Assembly (NCBI GenBank): GCA_000697475.1
Contig: JNEU01001011.1
Coordinates: 53,658 to 117,657, forward strand
DNA length: 64,000 bases
Origin: Lichtheimia corymbifera B2541
Lineage: Eukaryota > Mucoromycota > Mucoromycetes > Mucorales > Lichtheimiaceae
Direction of reading: 5' to 3'
In this document: piece by piece, positions 1-12,510 of the stretch
Numbering within the stretch: position 1 is the stretch's first letter
Layout: the number at the start of each line of letters is the position of its first letter
Translations under genes and position numbers: made by a program
The notes under the pieces: model-generated
Database searches by the model: none
What the model was told of the DNA's origin: nothing
Seen by the model: the letters and a program-made list of their open reading frames with translations, nothing else

Positions 1-1007
1 GACTTTTTTCCCCCAACGTATTTGTCCCCCATAGTTAGGTCATATCTGAAGCCGCTGGCGATGAGTGACAGCAGGGGGGCGCCCGGTCCAAGTAACATGC
101 CAGAATGGGGGATATTGCATGTGGCTACTATTACCATCAAAGTGTATGGGCCCAAAGTAAACACAAACATCATCATCACCACAAGTGGGTTCGGGAATAC
201 TTGGTTTGGCTTGCTGCTGCTGCTGCTGTCTTACATAGAACCAGGAAACAACAGGGATGAATGAATAAGACGGTATCCAACCAAAAATGCAAAATTCTTT
301 TTGATTGACAAAAAAGGCACACACATTGATATTTCTTTCCGCCGTATATTATCGATTGCTGGGTCCATTGTAAAAAAAAAGAGGTCACTTGCAGTAGCAG
401 ATGATCAACATCACCGTTGTTGTTGCTACCACCACTCACCCGAGCCGTGTTTGTCCTATTCTCACATGTTTGTTTTTCACTTTGTCTGAGACTCTCTCTC
501 TCCTCCCCTCCCTGTATAGCTTATTACAAAGTAGTGTCTATTGTCGATCATATATGGTTGACGGAGAAATTGATAGGAGAGAAAATATGGTGATGCATGT
601 TCCAAGTGAGGCGTAGGCTGGGTTCAGCTGGTGCTGAAAGAGTGGCTTGATTGTCAGAAGCCAACCAAAACCTCAGCCTTGTTCTCTTTCCTCTTCACGC
701 GGTCCATCCCGTACTTGCAATTCTAGTCGCCGCCTCACGAGCTTTTTTTTTTCTTCTCACTATAATACGGGGTGTGTTTTCTCGATCCCCCTCCCCTTTT
801 TTCTCTTTGATATATAATCCTTTTCTACACTTAATTCATCACCCCTTTCCTCCCTTCTTTATTATACCTACCGTTTCACACATTCTATGAATTCCATACA
901 CGATATAATACTCGACCTCAGCATATAACCAAAGCAACAACAGCATACACAACAACGCAGATCATCTGTTTTCTCCCCTCTCTATCTCTCATACGCACTT
1001 TAAAGAA
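1..1007. other. Intergenic, upstream of the first gene
   Basis: No reading frame here looks like a real protein. The stretch is rich in CT-tracts and CA-rich runs close to the first start codon, as is common in fungal promoters and 5' UTRs. A short GCT-repeat (about 210-228) and homopolymer runs are present. No convincing TATA box was assigned. Confidence 0.5.
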
Positions 1008-1616
1008 ATGCCTTTAGCTGCACTACAACACGTTCCTGCACAAACTACTGTCGACACTGGAAGACGGTGGCGCAAAGGACTTGCAGTTTTTGCTCGTCGT
1101 TTTCGAAACCATGGTCCAACATCAACAGCACACTGTTCACGGATGGCTATGGCTGCAGCAACAGAAAAGGTGGTTTGGAGTAGACCTCCTGACGTCAAGT
1201 GTGAAGATTTAACGGCACGTGAGTTTGCGCAGTTGGCAGGTATCAAGATCAAGGATGAGAATGAAGACAACATGTTATCAACCATCACCACAGCGACTGC
1301 ACCTCCACCATTGATGTCGGTCAACAATCAATCCACCACTTGTACTTCGCTTTCTTCTGATTCTCGGCAACAACAACCTCGTATTTGGGATTCTGATTTT
1401 TGGTGTTGCCAACAGCAGCAACAACAGGAGGCTCATGAATGTGATGATGAGGATGCCAAGCATTTGCCAGTACCCAACGTCATCAAAAAAGGTCGTTTCC
1501 GCATTGTTGTGGGCCAAGCGAACGATATTGAAGACGACCGATCAGTTGCATCTTTGCCAGTAATGACACGTCCTCCACCACCTGTCCTCGAGTGGAAACG
1601 AAAACGATCTTCGTAA
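1008..1616 (+). CDS. Small uncharacterised protein (202 aa)
   Basis: This is an intronless frame from ATG to TAA. I do not recognise the family, so no function is given. The N-terminus is basic. A short segment EFAQLAGIKI lies near residue 71, a glutamine run near residue 135 is followed by an acidic patch, and a basic-hydrophobic motif KKGRFRIVVG sits near residue 160. The tail is proline-rich and then strongly basic (KRKR). There is no signal peptide or membrane segment. The mix of low-complexity linkers with two compact conserved-looking motifs resembles small regulatory or adaptor proteins, but that is inference. The upstream CT-rich leader and a poly-T run just after the stop fit a real transcription unit. 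The next gene is convergent. Confidence 0.65.
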   Translation: MPLAALQHVPAQTTVDTGRRWRKGLAVFARRFRNHGPTSTAHCSRMAMAAATEKVVWSRPPDVKCEDLTAREFAQLAGIKIKDENEDNMLSTITTATAPPPLMSVNNQSTTCTSLSSDSRQQQPRIWDSDFWCCQQQQQQEAHECDDEDAKHLPVPNVIKKGRFRIVVGQANDIEDDRSVASLPVMTRPPPPVLEWKRKRSS

Positions 1617-2142
1617 ACAATGTCTGGTGCTTTTTTTTTCCTTTCATTCCTTTCCTTTCAACACAAAAAATGACATATCTACGCCCTCAACAACAGCATC
1701 GATTATACCCAAGCACTTGACAACCAACCTTTTCATCTGCATCCTTCACTCTCATTGATATGAGTGAATGGCACCGGTTTGCCACCCAAACAAAAACCTG
1801 TCTCAATCAACATTCTCAAGGAGAAAGCCTAATACTACTACCATCTCAACATTTAGCTTTCTTATTCTCCTTATGCATGTACTATTATGTCTTGTTATGT
1901 ACCTTTTTCACCATCATCGTCCATCTGTATAAATACAATCAGAGACAGTAGCCTGTAATAAACAACAAACAAACAAATCATGCATGGGAGATCATTCTGA
2001 ATAAGGATGTTTCTCCTTTGCCCAGCCACATATCTCCCTTGGCAATGTTGTCAATCAATCAATCTAGGGGCAAAATGATGTGTCTCACGCACAATGAAAC
2101 AATGTCATTTATGTACATACTACATGATGCTATTTACAATCT
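1617..2142. other. Intergenic between convergent genes
   Basis: This is the 3' flank of both neighbours. It is AT-rich with several poly-T runs that could serve 3'-end formation. I see no gene. Confidence 0.5.
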
Positions 2143-3726
2143 CTAAAGGGAATGAAAGAGGGGTTGTAATTCTTCCAGGGCAACGCCTTTGGTTTCGGGT
2201 ATAAAGCAAACACCAATGATGGATGTTGCTGTACATGCAGCAAAAAAGAAAAACACACCTGCCACTGAGCGTGATAGGAAAAAGGGGACACCATAACCAA
2301 TGAGAGTTGAATACACCCAGCTTAAGCCATAAACCACCGCTAGGCCGAGTGCTCGGCATCGCGTACTGAGGATTTCTGCTGGATAGACAAACGTGCCAAC
2401 ACCCCACGTGGCTGCAAAGGCGGCGATGAAAACGTAGATTGAAATGATAATCATCCCAAGAGCTGCTGTGGATGGATCGCCACCATGTGCAAATACCACC
2501 CCCACGATAAATAAGCTAATGCTCATCACTGCGCTACCCCAAAGGAATAATCGCCGTCGGCCCAAATGGTCAATCCACCATCCTAAGGATATGGCTGTGG
2601 CAATCAGGGATACTATCCCACTACCGGCTGTTGCTGCAATCGATGATGATACATTCGTCAATCCCGCTGCAATAAAAATTTGAGGTGCATAATACCTACG
2701 TATAGTTGTGAGATCCAGTATGTCCTACAAACATAGGTGCACCTTACCATACTGCAGCTGTGCCTGTCATGGAAGTGGCAGTAACAATAAACACGCTGAT
2801 CCAAAATTGATAACGATGCACGGGCCCCAACATCAAATCCGTCAGAGTTGCCTTTTCTGTAGTGTCTATCATGCTGATTTCTTTTTGTATTGAGTCGTAT
2901 TCAGCGATTGAACCATGGAGCTCCTTTAGTGTTGCAAGAGCTTGTTGGATACGTCCTTGGGCAATTAAGAATCGAGGCGATAGGGGCATAGGCAGCATGC
3001 AAGAGATAAACACAAGGCTAACAAAACATTGCAACAGGTATGGCGTACGCCAACACCAATCAGTGCTCGTCATCAGATAGCTGGTTCCAAATGTGACAAA
3101 GTAACCGGCTACTTGTCCCATGATGCTCATCAACGTAAAGAAGCTCATGAGTCGTCCGCGGACTTGGGGTGGTGCAATCTCCACTTGATAGATCGGAATG
3201 GCACTACACATGTCCAACTCCAAATCAATTTCTCATATGCATTATTATATGATTGACTTACTTTGACATGAGACCTGCTGCTCCTCCTGCAAGCATACGA
3301 CCCACCAATACAAGTGATAAGTTGGATCCCACTGCAATGCACAAATTACCCATGCAAAAAAGCCAGCTGGCATGGATGATGGTATATTTACGACCCCAAC
3401 GATCTACAACAACAACAATAGCTCAATCAACCTTTTCCACCCCCTATGATGATAGGAACTATACCACAAAAGTAACCAGATGAAAAGGAGCCTATTGCTG
3501 CCATCATGAGATAGGTTGCCAAGAAACTTCCTTCAAGGTATTCCGAAGAGGAGGACGAGGATGGATGTTCATTTGTAAAGAAACGTTGCCGAAAAGGTGC
3601 CATGGTGAGCACACCTCCTGTAGCACCAGTGTCAAATCCACAAAGAAAGCCTCCAATTGCAGCCACCATGGATGAAAGATAAGCGCCTTTCGAGGAGGTG
3701 GTGGTGGTGGTGTGGTCATGAACCAT
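2143..3726 (-). CDS. MFS sugar porter (hexose transporter-like), 470 aa
   Basis: Four exons on the minus strand: 3726-3465, 3403-3262, 3203-2748 and 2695-2143; the sum is 471 codons including stop. The product is a 12-helix major facilitator of the sugar porter family, expected in the plasma membrane as a proton-coupled sugar importer. Seen in the sequence: a first helix reading GGFLCGFDTGATGGVL, the loop motif DRWGRK made across the exon 1/2 junction, PLSPRFL after helix 6, WYYAPQIF across the exon 3/4 junction, a second loop motif HLGRRR, and the terminal PETKG signature. Length is slightly short of the usual ~500 aa because both cytosolic tails are short. The N-terminus carries a threonine run. 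Substrate cannot be read from the sequence. It is divergent from the carboxypeptidase gene, with about 1.3 kb between them. Confidence 0.9.
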
Positions 3727-5026
3727 AACGCATAGAGAGTGATAATTAGTGAGTGAGAAAGAGAGGAGAGGAGAGGAAAAAGAAAAAGAAAGTCAGCAGA
3801 ACAAAGTCATCTTTTGTTCCTGACCAATATTAATGCCAATCCCATTCTAAAGCTGCGGGGAATCATCGGTGGGCGGTAGATCAACGCTGTTCTTTAACTC
3901 GACGTTGTTTTATTAATAATGCATCTCTTACTTATGGATGGGAAAACTATTCAAATGATTTGGGATGGTTGGGAGTGATTTGGATATGAACACATTCAAC
4001 ACCATATTGCGTCAGATTTTACAATACACGGCAATGATCTTGTGCTCTTTGTCCGCTTCTTTTTTCTTTGTCGGTTCAAAGCACCCCTTCCACGATTAGC
4101 TTGCCGTTTACCTCTATTGGTCATTTGAACAACAATAAACAGCCTCCATTGAACAATTTCAACCTACCTGTTGCTTTGTTTGGGTCATTTTGAATTATGG
4201 CGTCCAGCAGTGGTGATTGCATCCCGTTGACAGCACTCCAATGCTCACACAAAAAGTCTTGGTCATTCCAGCGCTTCCATGGTGTCTATATGTTCTGGTT
4301 ATGCAACAACAACAACAGTCAGCCTTGTGGTCGATTTGACAGCAACAACAACTCGTACTTGTTTGGATGAAGGCCGGATACGACGTGTGAAGAGGTTCAC
4401 GTGATCATTATCTCTGGTGATCATTCGCATTCAATCGACCAAACAACTTGAGTGACGATCAAAAGCATGACGTACGTAAAGTAAGCGATGCCTATCAGCT
4501 GATATCATTCCTCACATATGAACAACGTTTGTTACATATACAATGACAGGACAGTACCCGATGACGCTGTCAACTACTCCACTTTGGACAAAGGAAAAAG
4601 GAGCTAGGGATGATGTGGATGATGCAAATATATGCGACTCTATTGGCAACAACCATCGGAACTTTATCGATACGGCGTCGTCTTCTTGTCCTACAAATGG
4701 AGCTTTTGCATGATCGATTGTGGATGGAATGGATGATAAGACCAAGACAACAACAACAAGCCATGTTTTGTATTCGACAGCATGTTCCTTCACTATGGTT
4801 CTGAATCTGGTAAGCCTGATTTTCCCATTTGTCTCTTTGGTTACGGGGGAGGTTGTTGTTGTTGTGGTAGTTTGGCGTGGCGACTCTATACAACATCCCG
4901 CGAGTGCTAAAAATTTCCTATTTTGCGTATAGAGCGGGATCTTGGAAGAATGACTGAGCGGTGTTGGTTGCTTGACGACTTGCGTGTCTCTTTTTCTCTC
5001 TTTTCACACACACACACAAACTACGT
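3727..5026. promoter_or_regulatory. Divergent intergenic region (sugar porter / carboxypeptidase)
   Basis: About 1.3 kb separates two divergent start codons and should hold both promoters. It contains CAA/GTT-rich tracts and purine-rich GAGAG runs close to the sugar porter start, plus a CA-dinucleotide run just before the carboxypeptidase start. Short open frames around 4512-4932 run on both strands but have low-complexity composition and no recognisable domain. Confidence 0.45.
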
Positions 5027-6944
5027 ATGCCTACTTTATTCAGAACAGCTGCAGCAGCAACGGCTGTTTTGGCGTTGGCGGGAAACGCATATGCAGAACC
5101 TGCTGGTGCTTTTATCCAACAACAAATTGATGGTTTGACCGATACTTGGCGTCAGGCCCATGATGTTGTCGAGGAAGGTATCAAGGATTGGTGGTCGCTT
5201 CCTTCCAAAGACAGTATTGAGGATATTGCCAAGGACTGGTGGCCCTTCCCCATTGGCGAGCAGGATGAAGAACGTGCAGATGGCTTTCTCAAGGCTTTCA
5301 CCCATCCAGCTTTCCCCGAGTATTCTATGCGTTACAAGCATCCCGATCTCTGCGACTCGAGTGTAAAGCAGGTGCGTGCGTGTACATACAATCATCGGAA
5401 AATCTATATCGCATATACTCACACTTTATATAGATTAGCGGTTATCTCGATGTCGACTCGGATAAGCATTTCTTCTTTTGGTTCTTTGAGTCTCGCAACA
5501 AACCTGAAGAAGATCCTCTCGTTCTCTGGCTCAATGGTGGTCCAGGATGTTCTTCATTGACTGGTCTATTTGCGGAATTGGGGTGAGTAAACATGAAACA
5601 CGTTTTATATTCTCACAAGACTCATGTCATTTTCATAGCCCCTGCATGGTGAATGAAGCAGGTGATGACACTATTCTCAATGAGTACTCCTGGAATAAGA
5701 ATTCAAGCATCATTTTCTTGGATCAGGTATGCATAGATAACAGCTGCATGAATAGTGTACGTGTTAACTAACAATATTGATTGTTGTTCTAGCCATTGAA
5801 TGTCGGCTATTCTTATGGTAGTGGTGGTGCTCGTAACTCGGTTGCTGCTGCCAAGGATGTTTATGCTTTCCTTCAATTGTTCTTTAAGGAATTCTCACAA
5901 TACTCGACACTCGACTTCCACATTGCCGGCGAATCATGTGAGTTTACACACACCAATTTCCTTTTATGCAAAAGAAATACGTCATCGACTTACGCAATGA
6001 TATGCAGATGCTGGTCATTACATCCCAGCCATTGGTGGTGAGCTGAACCGTAACAACAAGGGCAGCTACAGCTTCAACACTGCAAGCTTGACTGAATATG
6101 CATCCACACTCGCCAAGATCAACCTAAAGTCGCTCCTCGTTGGTAATGGCCTCACTGACCCGAAAATACAATACAAGTACTACTCCAAGATGGCATGCGA
6201 AAACTCATACGGCCCTGTGCTTGATCAATCCACCTGTGACGCCATGGATCGACAATACCCTGCTTGCAAGACCTTGATTGAAAACTGCTACAGCTCCCAA
6301 AATGTCTTTTCGTGTCTTCCAGCTGCCATGAAGTGCAACAAGGATCAAATCCAACCTTATCAGGCAACTGGCATGAATCCCTATGATGTTCGCAAGGAAT
6401 GCACTGGTGGCAATTTGTGCTATGATATTCTTGGCAGTGTCCAAAAGTACCTCAACCGCCCCGAGGTGATGAAAGCTATTGGTGCCCAGGTTGACAAATA
6501 TGAAAGCTGCAACATGGCTATCAACTTCCAATTCAATGTGAGTACATATATTGATGTGTGTGTGCACAGATGCTGATAAGTGATGATATTTTCTAGATGG
6601 CTGGTGATTGGATGCGTCCCTATGTGAATGAGGTAGCTCCTCTTTTGGAAGATGGCATTCGTATCCTTATCTACGCTGGTGATGCCGACTATATCTGTAA
6701 CTGGATGGGCAACAAGGAGTGGACCATTGCACTGCCATGGAGTGGCCACGAAGAATTTGCTGCTGCCGAGGACACTGAATGGATCTCAACTACTGCTGGT
6801 GAGCAAGGTGGTGAATTGCGTCGCACCAAGGATGGTCGATTTGCTTTCTTGCGCGTCTTTGACTCTGGTCACATGGTTCCTATGGATCGTGGTGATTATG
6901 CCATCGACATGTTGAATGATTGGTTGCACGAGAAGCTCGCTTAA
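5027..6944 (+). CDS. Vacuolar serine carboxypeptidase (carboxypeptidase Y type, S10)
   Basis: Six exons (5027-5371, 5434-5582, 5639-5726, 5793-5937, 6008-6537, 6597-6944) give 534 aa, close to prepro-carboxypeptidase Y. The protein removes C-terminal residues from peptides in the vacuole. A hydrophobic signal peptide ends near AYA (residue ~23), followed by a propeptide of about 100 residues with tryptophan-rich repeats. The mature part shows [11 protein letters not shown] (oxyanion region), the nucleophile motif GESYAGHYIP built across the exon 4/5 junction, the catalytic Asp in [11 protein letters not shown], and the catalytic His in SGHMVPMDR. Several cysteines fit the family disulphides. 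Introns are 54-70 nt with standard ends. All catalytic residues are present, so it should be active. A secreted paralogue is the main alternative. Confidence 0.95.
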
Positions 6945-7502
6945 ATGAAGTTCAAGTAGTTTAGTTCATTAAAGAGTATTTTGATATCACTGCTATGTAT
7001 ACGAATGTGTGGATGTATAAGCTCTGGATTTCAGCTCTGTACAGGATACATTGTTTGGAACCTGCTTATTGATAAACTTGATGGTAACACACAACATGGT
7101 GAGATGCATAATAACATCCATCCATTCAATGCATATATTGTGCTACGATCAACGTTGCCTGCAAAAAAAAGTTGTCAGTGTCAGTTGTCGCCATTAGAAA
7201 TGATGATCCAAGTGGATCGGTGCTTTAATATCAATGCCAGCATCCGTGTTATCATTGCATGCATGATCGATGCACATGTATGGTTATTCAAAATGCTTGT
7301 AAATAATGCAAGGATGCACAAAATGTCATTGAGCAATGCATAAAAACCATAGCTTTTGTATTACAAGGAGCAACCAATCTAAAAGTTTATTGGCAACCCG
7401 GATGAATTATTACAAGACACGGTGGTGGTACCCGAGACGGATAGGCACCCCGATGGTAAGTGTGATTGAGCGAGGATTAATGTGAATGACAATAAGCTAG
7501 AA
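6945..7502. other. Intergenic between convergent genes
   Basis: This is the 3' flank of the carboxypeptidase and of the sterol reductase. It is AT-rich with CATG-rich short strings. I see no gene. Confidence 0.5.
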
Positions 7503-9239
7503 TTAAAAGACATAGGGAATAAAGATGTAAGGGACGCGTTCACAGTAGCGATCCCAATCCTTGCCGTACTTCTTAGCACAGCGTTCCATATCACGAGATA
7601 CACGATGGATAAGAACAACGATAAAGAAGCAGACGTAAAAGTAAGGCAAGAACGAGCCAAAACCAGTGATCAAGCCCCAAGACATGGCCATACACAAGTC
7701 TATACCGATATTGAATGAGTAATCCAATACATTACTCCTATCCTGATCCAACACACTTACCAGCAGTGTAGTGAGGCTTACGCACAATACCCCACCAGCC
7801 CGATGTCAAAAGCAAGTTGCCATGTTCAGTCTTGATGTAGGAGGGGTTCTTGATATGGCCCCAAGGCAATTGAGGGAAAGCGTTACGGGTCATGAAGGAG
7901 CCATTTTGTTCCATACGGAAACGGTTCTTTTGCGAGTTGCCAGTGTCAAACACATAGTAGCCACCCAACAAAAGGCAGAACAAAAAGATGGTGTAAGGCA
8001 AAGAGTGAGTGATAGGAGTGCCATGAGCGAATTGATAATTGATCAAGTAAATGGATGCATAGCAGTAGGTGAAAGGAACACCAGCCATGTTCCAGAAAAT
8101 GAGCATGAAACCTATTTGCCATTTGGGTTAGATCACTGCTTCTGTAGCGGAGACACCATGATAATAATATTCATCAACTCACCATCCTTTTCGTAAAACA
8201 TATCCCATGAGGTGGGAATGCACTCTTCACCCTTTTGACAGGCGTTGACATACAAAAAGTGAGCGAGAACCATAAATGCTTGGGGAGCAGAGATTTGGCC
8301 AGTGAGCTCATATTGCTTCAAAAGGCACGACACCGAAATGTAAAAAAGAACAGGCCATGGAACACGGGTTTCAGCCCACATCTTGAGATCAACAGGGCCA
8401 ATACGAGGGTTCAAAGGTGCGCCCATAAAGTAATCGTAGAAAAAGTTACCAGACATGCGGTGTTGAGTACCATTGATGATGCTGCAAATGTAGACAGCAG
8501 TAGTCATGGTGAAGCCCCAGATGATAGCAACCTTATAACACCGTCTGTGCGTCAGTTTTCTGGTGCCATTCATTCACACACATGCCTCTTTTACTTACAC
8601 TCATGATGGGTGCGAAATTATCAACGATCTCGGTAAGGCGGAAGATGCCAGTGACATGAACAACGGCCGAAACAACCAAAGTGAGGTACCATGCTGACAA
8701 ACCATTGCAGACATAAGGGAGCTGCACCACCCAAGTCAGACTTCGTATGCCCATACCAAGTTCCTTTTTCCACTTACGCGCTTGCCCTTCAATGAAGGAA
8801 TAGGAAGACCATGAACAAGAGGACCAGGCATGATATAAGCAAGGATGAATGAAAACAAGACATATCCCATGTAAATCTTGGTAGCCTTGATGGTGGGCAA
8901 CACTGCAGGGATACCCTTCTCGATGATTTCGGTGGCAAACCACTCCTTGATGCCTTCAACGGTGAACTCACTTGGGAAGAAAAAGTGACCCTCGTGCAAA
9001 GTAAGTGACATGGCAAAGTAGCACATCATCATGGGGAATCCAATCATCTATCACTGACATGTAAATATATATGCATAGTCTATATAAGCGTTGTCATATA
9101 CCATTCCAACGACACCAAAAGGACCACCAAATTCGTAGACGATTTCATTGTCGATTTTTACGTCGAGCTTGGTGAAATCCGATCTGAAAAGAGGGACACC
9201 GTTGCTGTTGACGGCTGGCTTGGTGTCGTCCTTTGCCAT
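7503..9239 (-). CDS. ERG4: Delta(24(24(1)))-sterol reductase, last step of ergosterol synthesis
   Basis: Six exons on the minus strand: 9239-9102, 9047-8778, 8721-8599, 8531-8183, 8111-7761 and 7699-7503; total 475 aa. Family ERG4/ERG24 of multispan ER membrane sterol reductases, which use NADPH. The motif [11 protein letters not shown], the stretch WGLITGF, the tail reading [11 protein letters not shown] then [10 protein letters not shown] and the end FIPYVF are the pattern of Erg4 rather than the C-14 reductase Erg24. [18 protein letters not shown] marks the NADPH-binding region. Eight or more hydrophobic helices are visible. One acceptor (before exon 4) is AAG instead of CAG/TAG; it is chosen because it restores the conserved frame from APIMS to VAIIWGF. 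Length matches the family. Confidence 0.93.
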
Positions 9240-9307
9240 TGTATAGGTGAAAAAAAGGTAAAAGAAGAGACAACAAACTTTTTGTTCTAGTGGAAATAAA
9301 CGTGGTC

Positions 9308-9317
9308 CTTATATAAG
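9308..9317 (-). promoter_or_regulatory. TATA-like box upstream of ERG4
   Basis: A TTATATAAG string lies about 70 bp upstream of the ERG4 start codon, in a position suitable for a TATA box. It is palindromic, so strand is assigned from the neighbouring gene only. Confidence 0.45.
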
Positions 9318-9829
9318 ACTCAGTGACACAAGAATTAAGCGAGAGCGCGCTCTCATCCCCTCCTTCGGCTATCGGTGCCCGATGCCTTTCTATCGTCGTT
9401 TTGTGCTACCATCAAATTGACCCATTGTCCTCCGCTTAACATTCACCTTGTCACTGGGTGATGATTGTCGCTGTCAGTGCGTAGGCGGATGTACTGGCAG
9501 CTTCACCGTTTAGCATGTTTCAATGATACAGATCAGGCATTCACCTCGCACTAAAGCGTGTAAGATATCACCAACATTGCCGAGACACAGCTACTTTAAT
9601 CTCTAAAAAGACCAAAAAATTGGCTCATCATAGGCAAATGGTTTTGGATACCTTGCAAAGTATTATGCCATGATCATTTAACTATGTCTCTTTACTGCAA
9701 TCACCTTGAGTTTCTTGAGCAATGAGCATTTTCGGGTTCGGCTAAATTTTTCCTTGAACCAGTAATGCGGTTGGCATGAGCCCTGACTATGATCCCAGTC
9801 AGGCTATGTTGTCTGACAATGTATCGAGC
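9318..9829. other. Intergenic, ERG4 upstream
   Basis: No gene seen. Probable upstream regulatory DNA of ERG4, then the beginning of the first repeat block. Confidence 0.4.
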
Positions 9830-11500
9830 TTCTCTTCTTCCCTGTTCCTCCACTCCCACCTTATTCTCTCCCTCACCCATTCACAGCTATAGACCCGTCC
9901 ACGTACAGCTACCACCAGTGAACGATTGCCCTGCTTCAGCCCATCATGTAAATACTACATCTGTCGTGATCCGATTTCCTTCCACTGAATGACAGCTCCA
10001 TGGTGTGTGCCACAGTACAACACCTGCCTCTTTGGACACTACATGTTCTCTTGCACACTTCTCTGCCACGACCCAACGTAACAGCAGTTGCTATTAGATC
10101 CATTGTCTCAAGTTACTTGCAGCAACCTGTCTTGCAGCCCTTTTTTATGAGAACAGCAGATAGCCATTATATAGAAGCAGCTTTATTTACGTGTAGCAAC
10201 TTGATTCAATACATACGACTTGTTACGGACATATGGATATGGATATGAGTATATGGGATGGAAGGAATTGGGTATATTGTCCAGGTTGGATCCCCTTGGC
10301 CCATCTAGAATATGGGGGTGAATATCAGCTATCAAGTACACCTGGATGGAAAATGACGAAGGAAGAGATTGACCATGAGCTGGATAGAAAAGGAAGCATA
10401 CAAGGAAAATGGCATGGCTCTTCAGTCAACATATGGTTATGGTTATGGTGGATGGATGGATGCAATCAAGTGCTGTGACGAGAAAGGGTTCCTGAATGTT
10501 GTCTTGGTTACTTGTCGCGTGGTCAGCATGAACGATGGATCGTGTCGCCTGGATATGGCTGAGGATGATGGTGGATTGATGAGAGGGCCTTCTTTGACGA
10601 AAGATATGTTACAGCCATGGATGATGATATTGGAATACTCAAGTCAAATCACGCAGTAACCATTTTCCAATCATGGATGAAGGATGACTATCAAGGCAGC
10701 ACCATGGATACAACATCACAGCCATCCCTATTGTATCTAAGCGATTCCCCTCATCTCATTTATCAATTTGCAATTCTGTTCCTTTATCATATCTATCCAA
10801 TAAGCATCCACACTACTATGTCCTTATTCTTCGAAACAAGGACGATAACGATAACGAGATTCAAAAGGAAGCACGGAAGATCCCATCTTGTGTTTCGGAA
10901 TATTGGATGACGAGGAGATTGATGACTGTTTCCGAGTACGAGTTATGGTGGACGACCGAAGATGACGATGGAGGCAAGGTAGCTAGAAAGCTAGATGAAA
11001 TAAAGCAATGTTAATTTATCACACCATGACACCTGAGTGGACATTGCTAGATTGTGGATAGGTAATATTACTTCGAAGATGGAATAATAAAGGCGGTTCG
11101 GTTATCGGTCATGCAAGAAGTATATATGCCTTTTACGATACAATAAGGAGGAGCGGGATAACCTTGAGAGATAAAGTGAAGTGATCCCTCAATTGAATTG
11201 ATTACTGGCTGGGTTTACATATGCAAACTGGTTTATCCAAGTCGACCTTCTCCTACTCCAAACGTGATGTGGAGCTGTTATTACCATACTACACATACCT
11301 TGACACACACCTTCATTATTGAATGCTGTTTACTTGGGTACCTTCCAAAAGGCAATCGTCAACATCATCCATTTATGCAACAACCTGTCAAGGACATGTT
11401 TGTGTAACGATCATGTGCCTTTTCACCCATCTCTAGATCTTTCCGTTAATGCAGTCGACACCATCCACTAGGAAAAACAATCACATCACACTTAAGCATG
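9830..11500 (+). repeat. R segment copy 1 plus 3' T segment (composite repeat, locus 1)
   Basis: This is a non-coding dispersed repeat. Shared landmarks with the copies near 45.9, 12.5, 48.8 and 58.9 kb include ACGTGTAGCAACTTG, the GGATAT-rich string, GGATGGAAGGAATTGGG, and GGTTATGGTGGATGGATG. The later part (about 11060-11500), with GAAGTATATATGCC, GATACAATAAGGAG and TTCCGTTAATGCAGTC, is matched near 46650-47040, so the whole R plus T order is conserved at both loci. No reading frame is conserved between copies. Boundaries are approximate. Confidence 0.75.
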
Positions 11501-12510
11501 CGTAAAACATAAGATACCTATTTCTCAACATTTTCATAATGGAGCGTGAGGCCTTTATGAGAACAAAGATACTCGTCATGGTCGACAGCATCATGTGTGC
11601 AAGTTTCACGATGGAGGTGGACAATCTCGGGGCAATCGGCCGTATTCAATGTCTCTCCTACATTGGAACCGCCCAGCATTCAAGATTTTCATAATGAAGC
11701 ATGTGGTTTTTAAATGAATGGAGTTGATCAGCATGACTCAGGGAACCTTCTTACCAAGTTTCAAGTTCAAAATGGGGAATCCCAAGGTAATGCATAGTAA
11801 CTGACATTTCATGAATTTGGGCGGGTGCGGAATTTCCGTCGATCATAGTGAATCCCACATTATACTCTCCCATTCAAGATTTTTAAATGAAGCGTGATGT
11901 CTTTATGAGAACGAAATTGATCAGAATGTCCATGAGCATCTTGTGTGAAAGTTTCAGGTTCGAAATGGGCAATCTCAAGGTTATGGGCCATCCACACTCC
12001 ATATATACTCGTCCATTCATCATCCGACGCTCCCATTTTATTTCACACAATGAAGCCTGCGACTTTAATATGAATGGAGGTGATCAGTATGTCGAAGCCC
12101 AGGCGTCTGACCAAGTTTGACGATGGAGGTGGACAACTGCGGGGGTGTGCACTATGCACCCTACTTGCGTCCCGTCCGTCCTAAATTTGGGCCGCCCGGT
12201 TCATAAAACCTCATAATGAAGCATGCGGTTTTTAAATGAATGAAGTTGATCAGCATGTGCGAGAGTACCTTCTGACCAAGTTTCAAGTGCGAGATGGGGA
12301 ATCCCAAGGAACTACATACTAATTGACCTTTTTATAAATCCGGCGCTTTCCCAATTTCCCGCCCATCATAGTAAACCCCACATTATGCTCTCCCTTTCGA
12401 AATTTTCAAATGAAGCATGGGTTCTTTATTAAGACAAAGTTGATCACCATGATCAAGAGCATTTTGTGTGCAAGTTTGAGGTTCGAGACAGGCAATCCCA
12501 ATATGTATCA
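11500..12510 (+). repeat. Diverged tandem array, about 6 units of ~170-185 bp (array 1)
   Basis: Units begin near 11525, 11690, 11875, 12045, 12215 and 12395. Each unit starts with a poly-pyrimidine/ATAATGAAGC-like string, then GTCTTTATGAGAACAAAGTTGATCA-like sequence, then AAGTTTCAGGTTCGA-like sequence and GGCAATCTCAAGG. Units have diverged by many substitutions and some share a longer-range two-unit periodicity. The array opens with a terminus resembling AAACATAAAGGTGCCTGT, the same terminus as the hairpin elements near 47 and 60 kb. Confidence 0.75.

Noticed and set aside
4570..4932. Small frames between the sugar porter and carboxypeptidase genes
   Set aside because: Biased low-complexity translations on both strands, no start context or family.
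11940..12500. GGTTCGA strings in array units resembling a tRNA B box (possible tRNA-derived SINE)
   Set aside because: No A box at the right distance and no tRNA-like folding; the string drifts between units.
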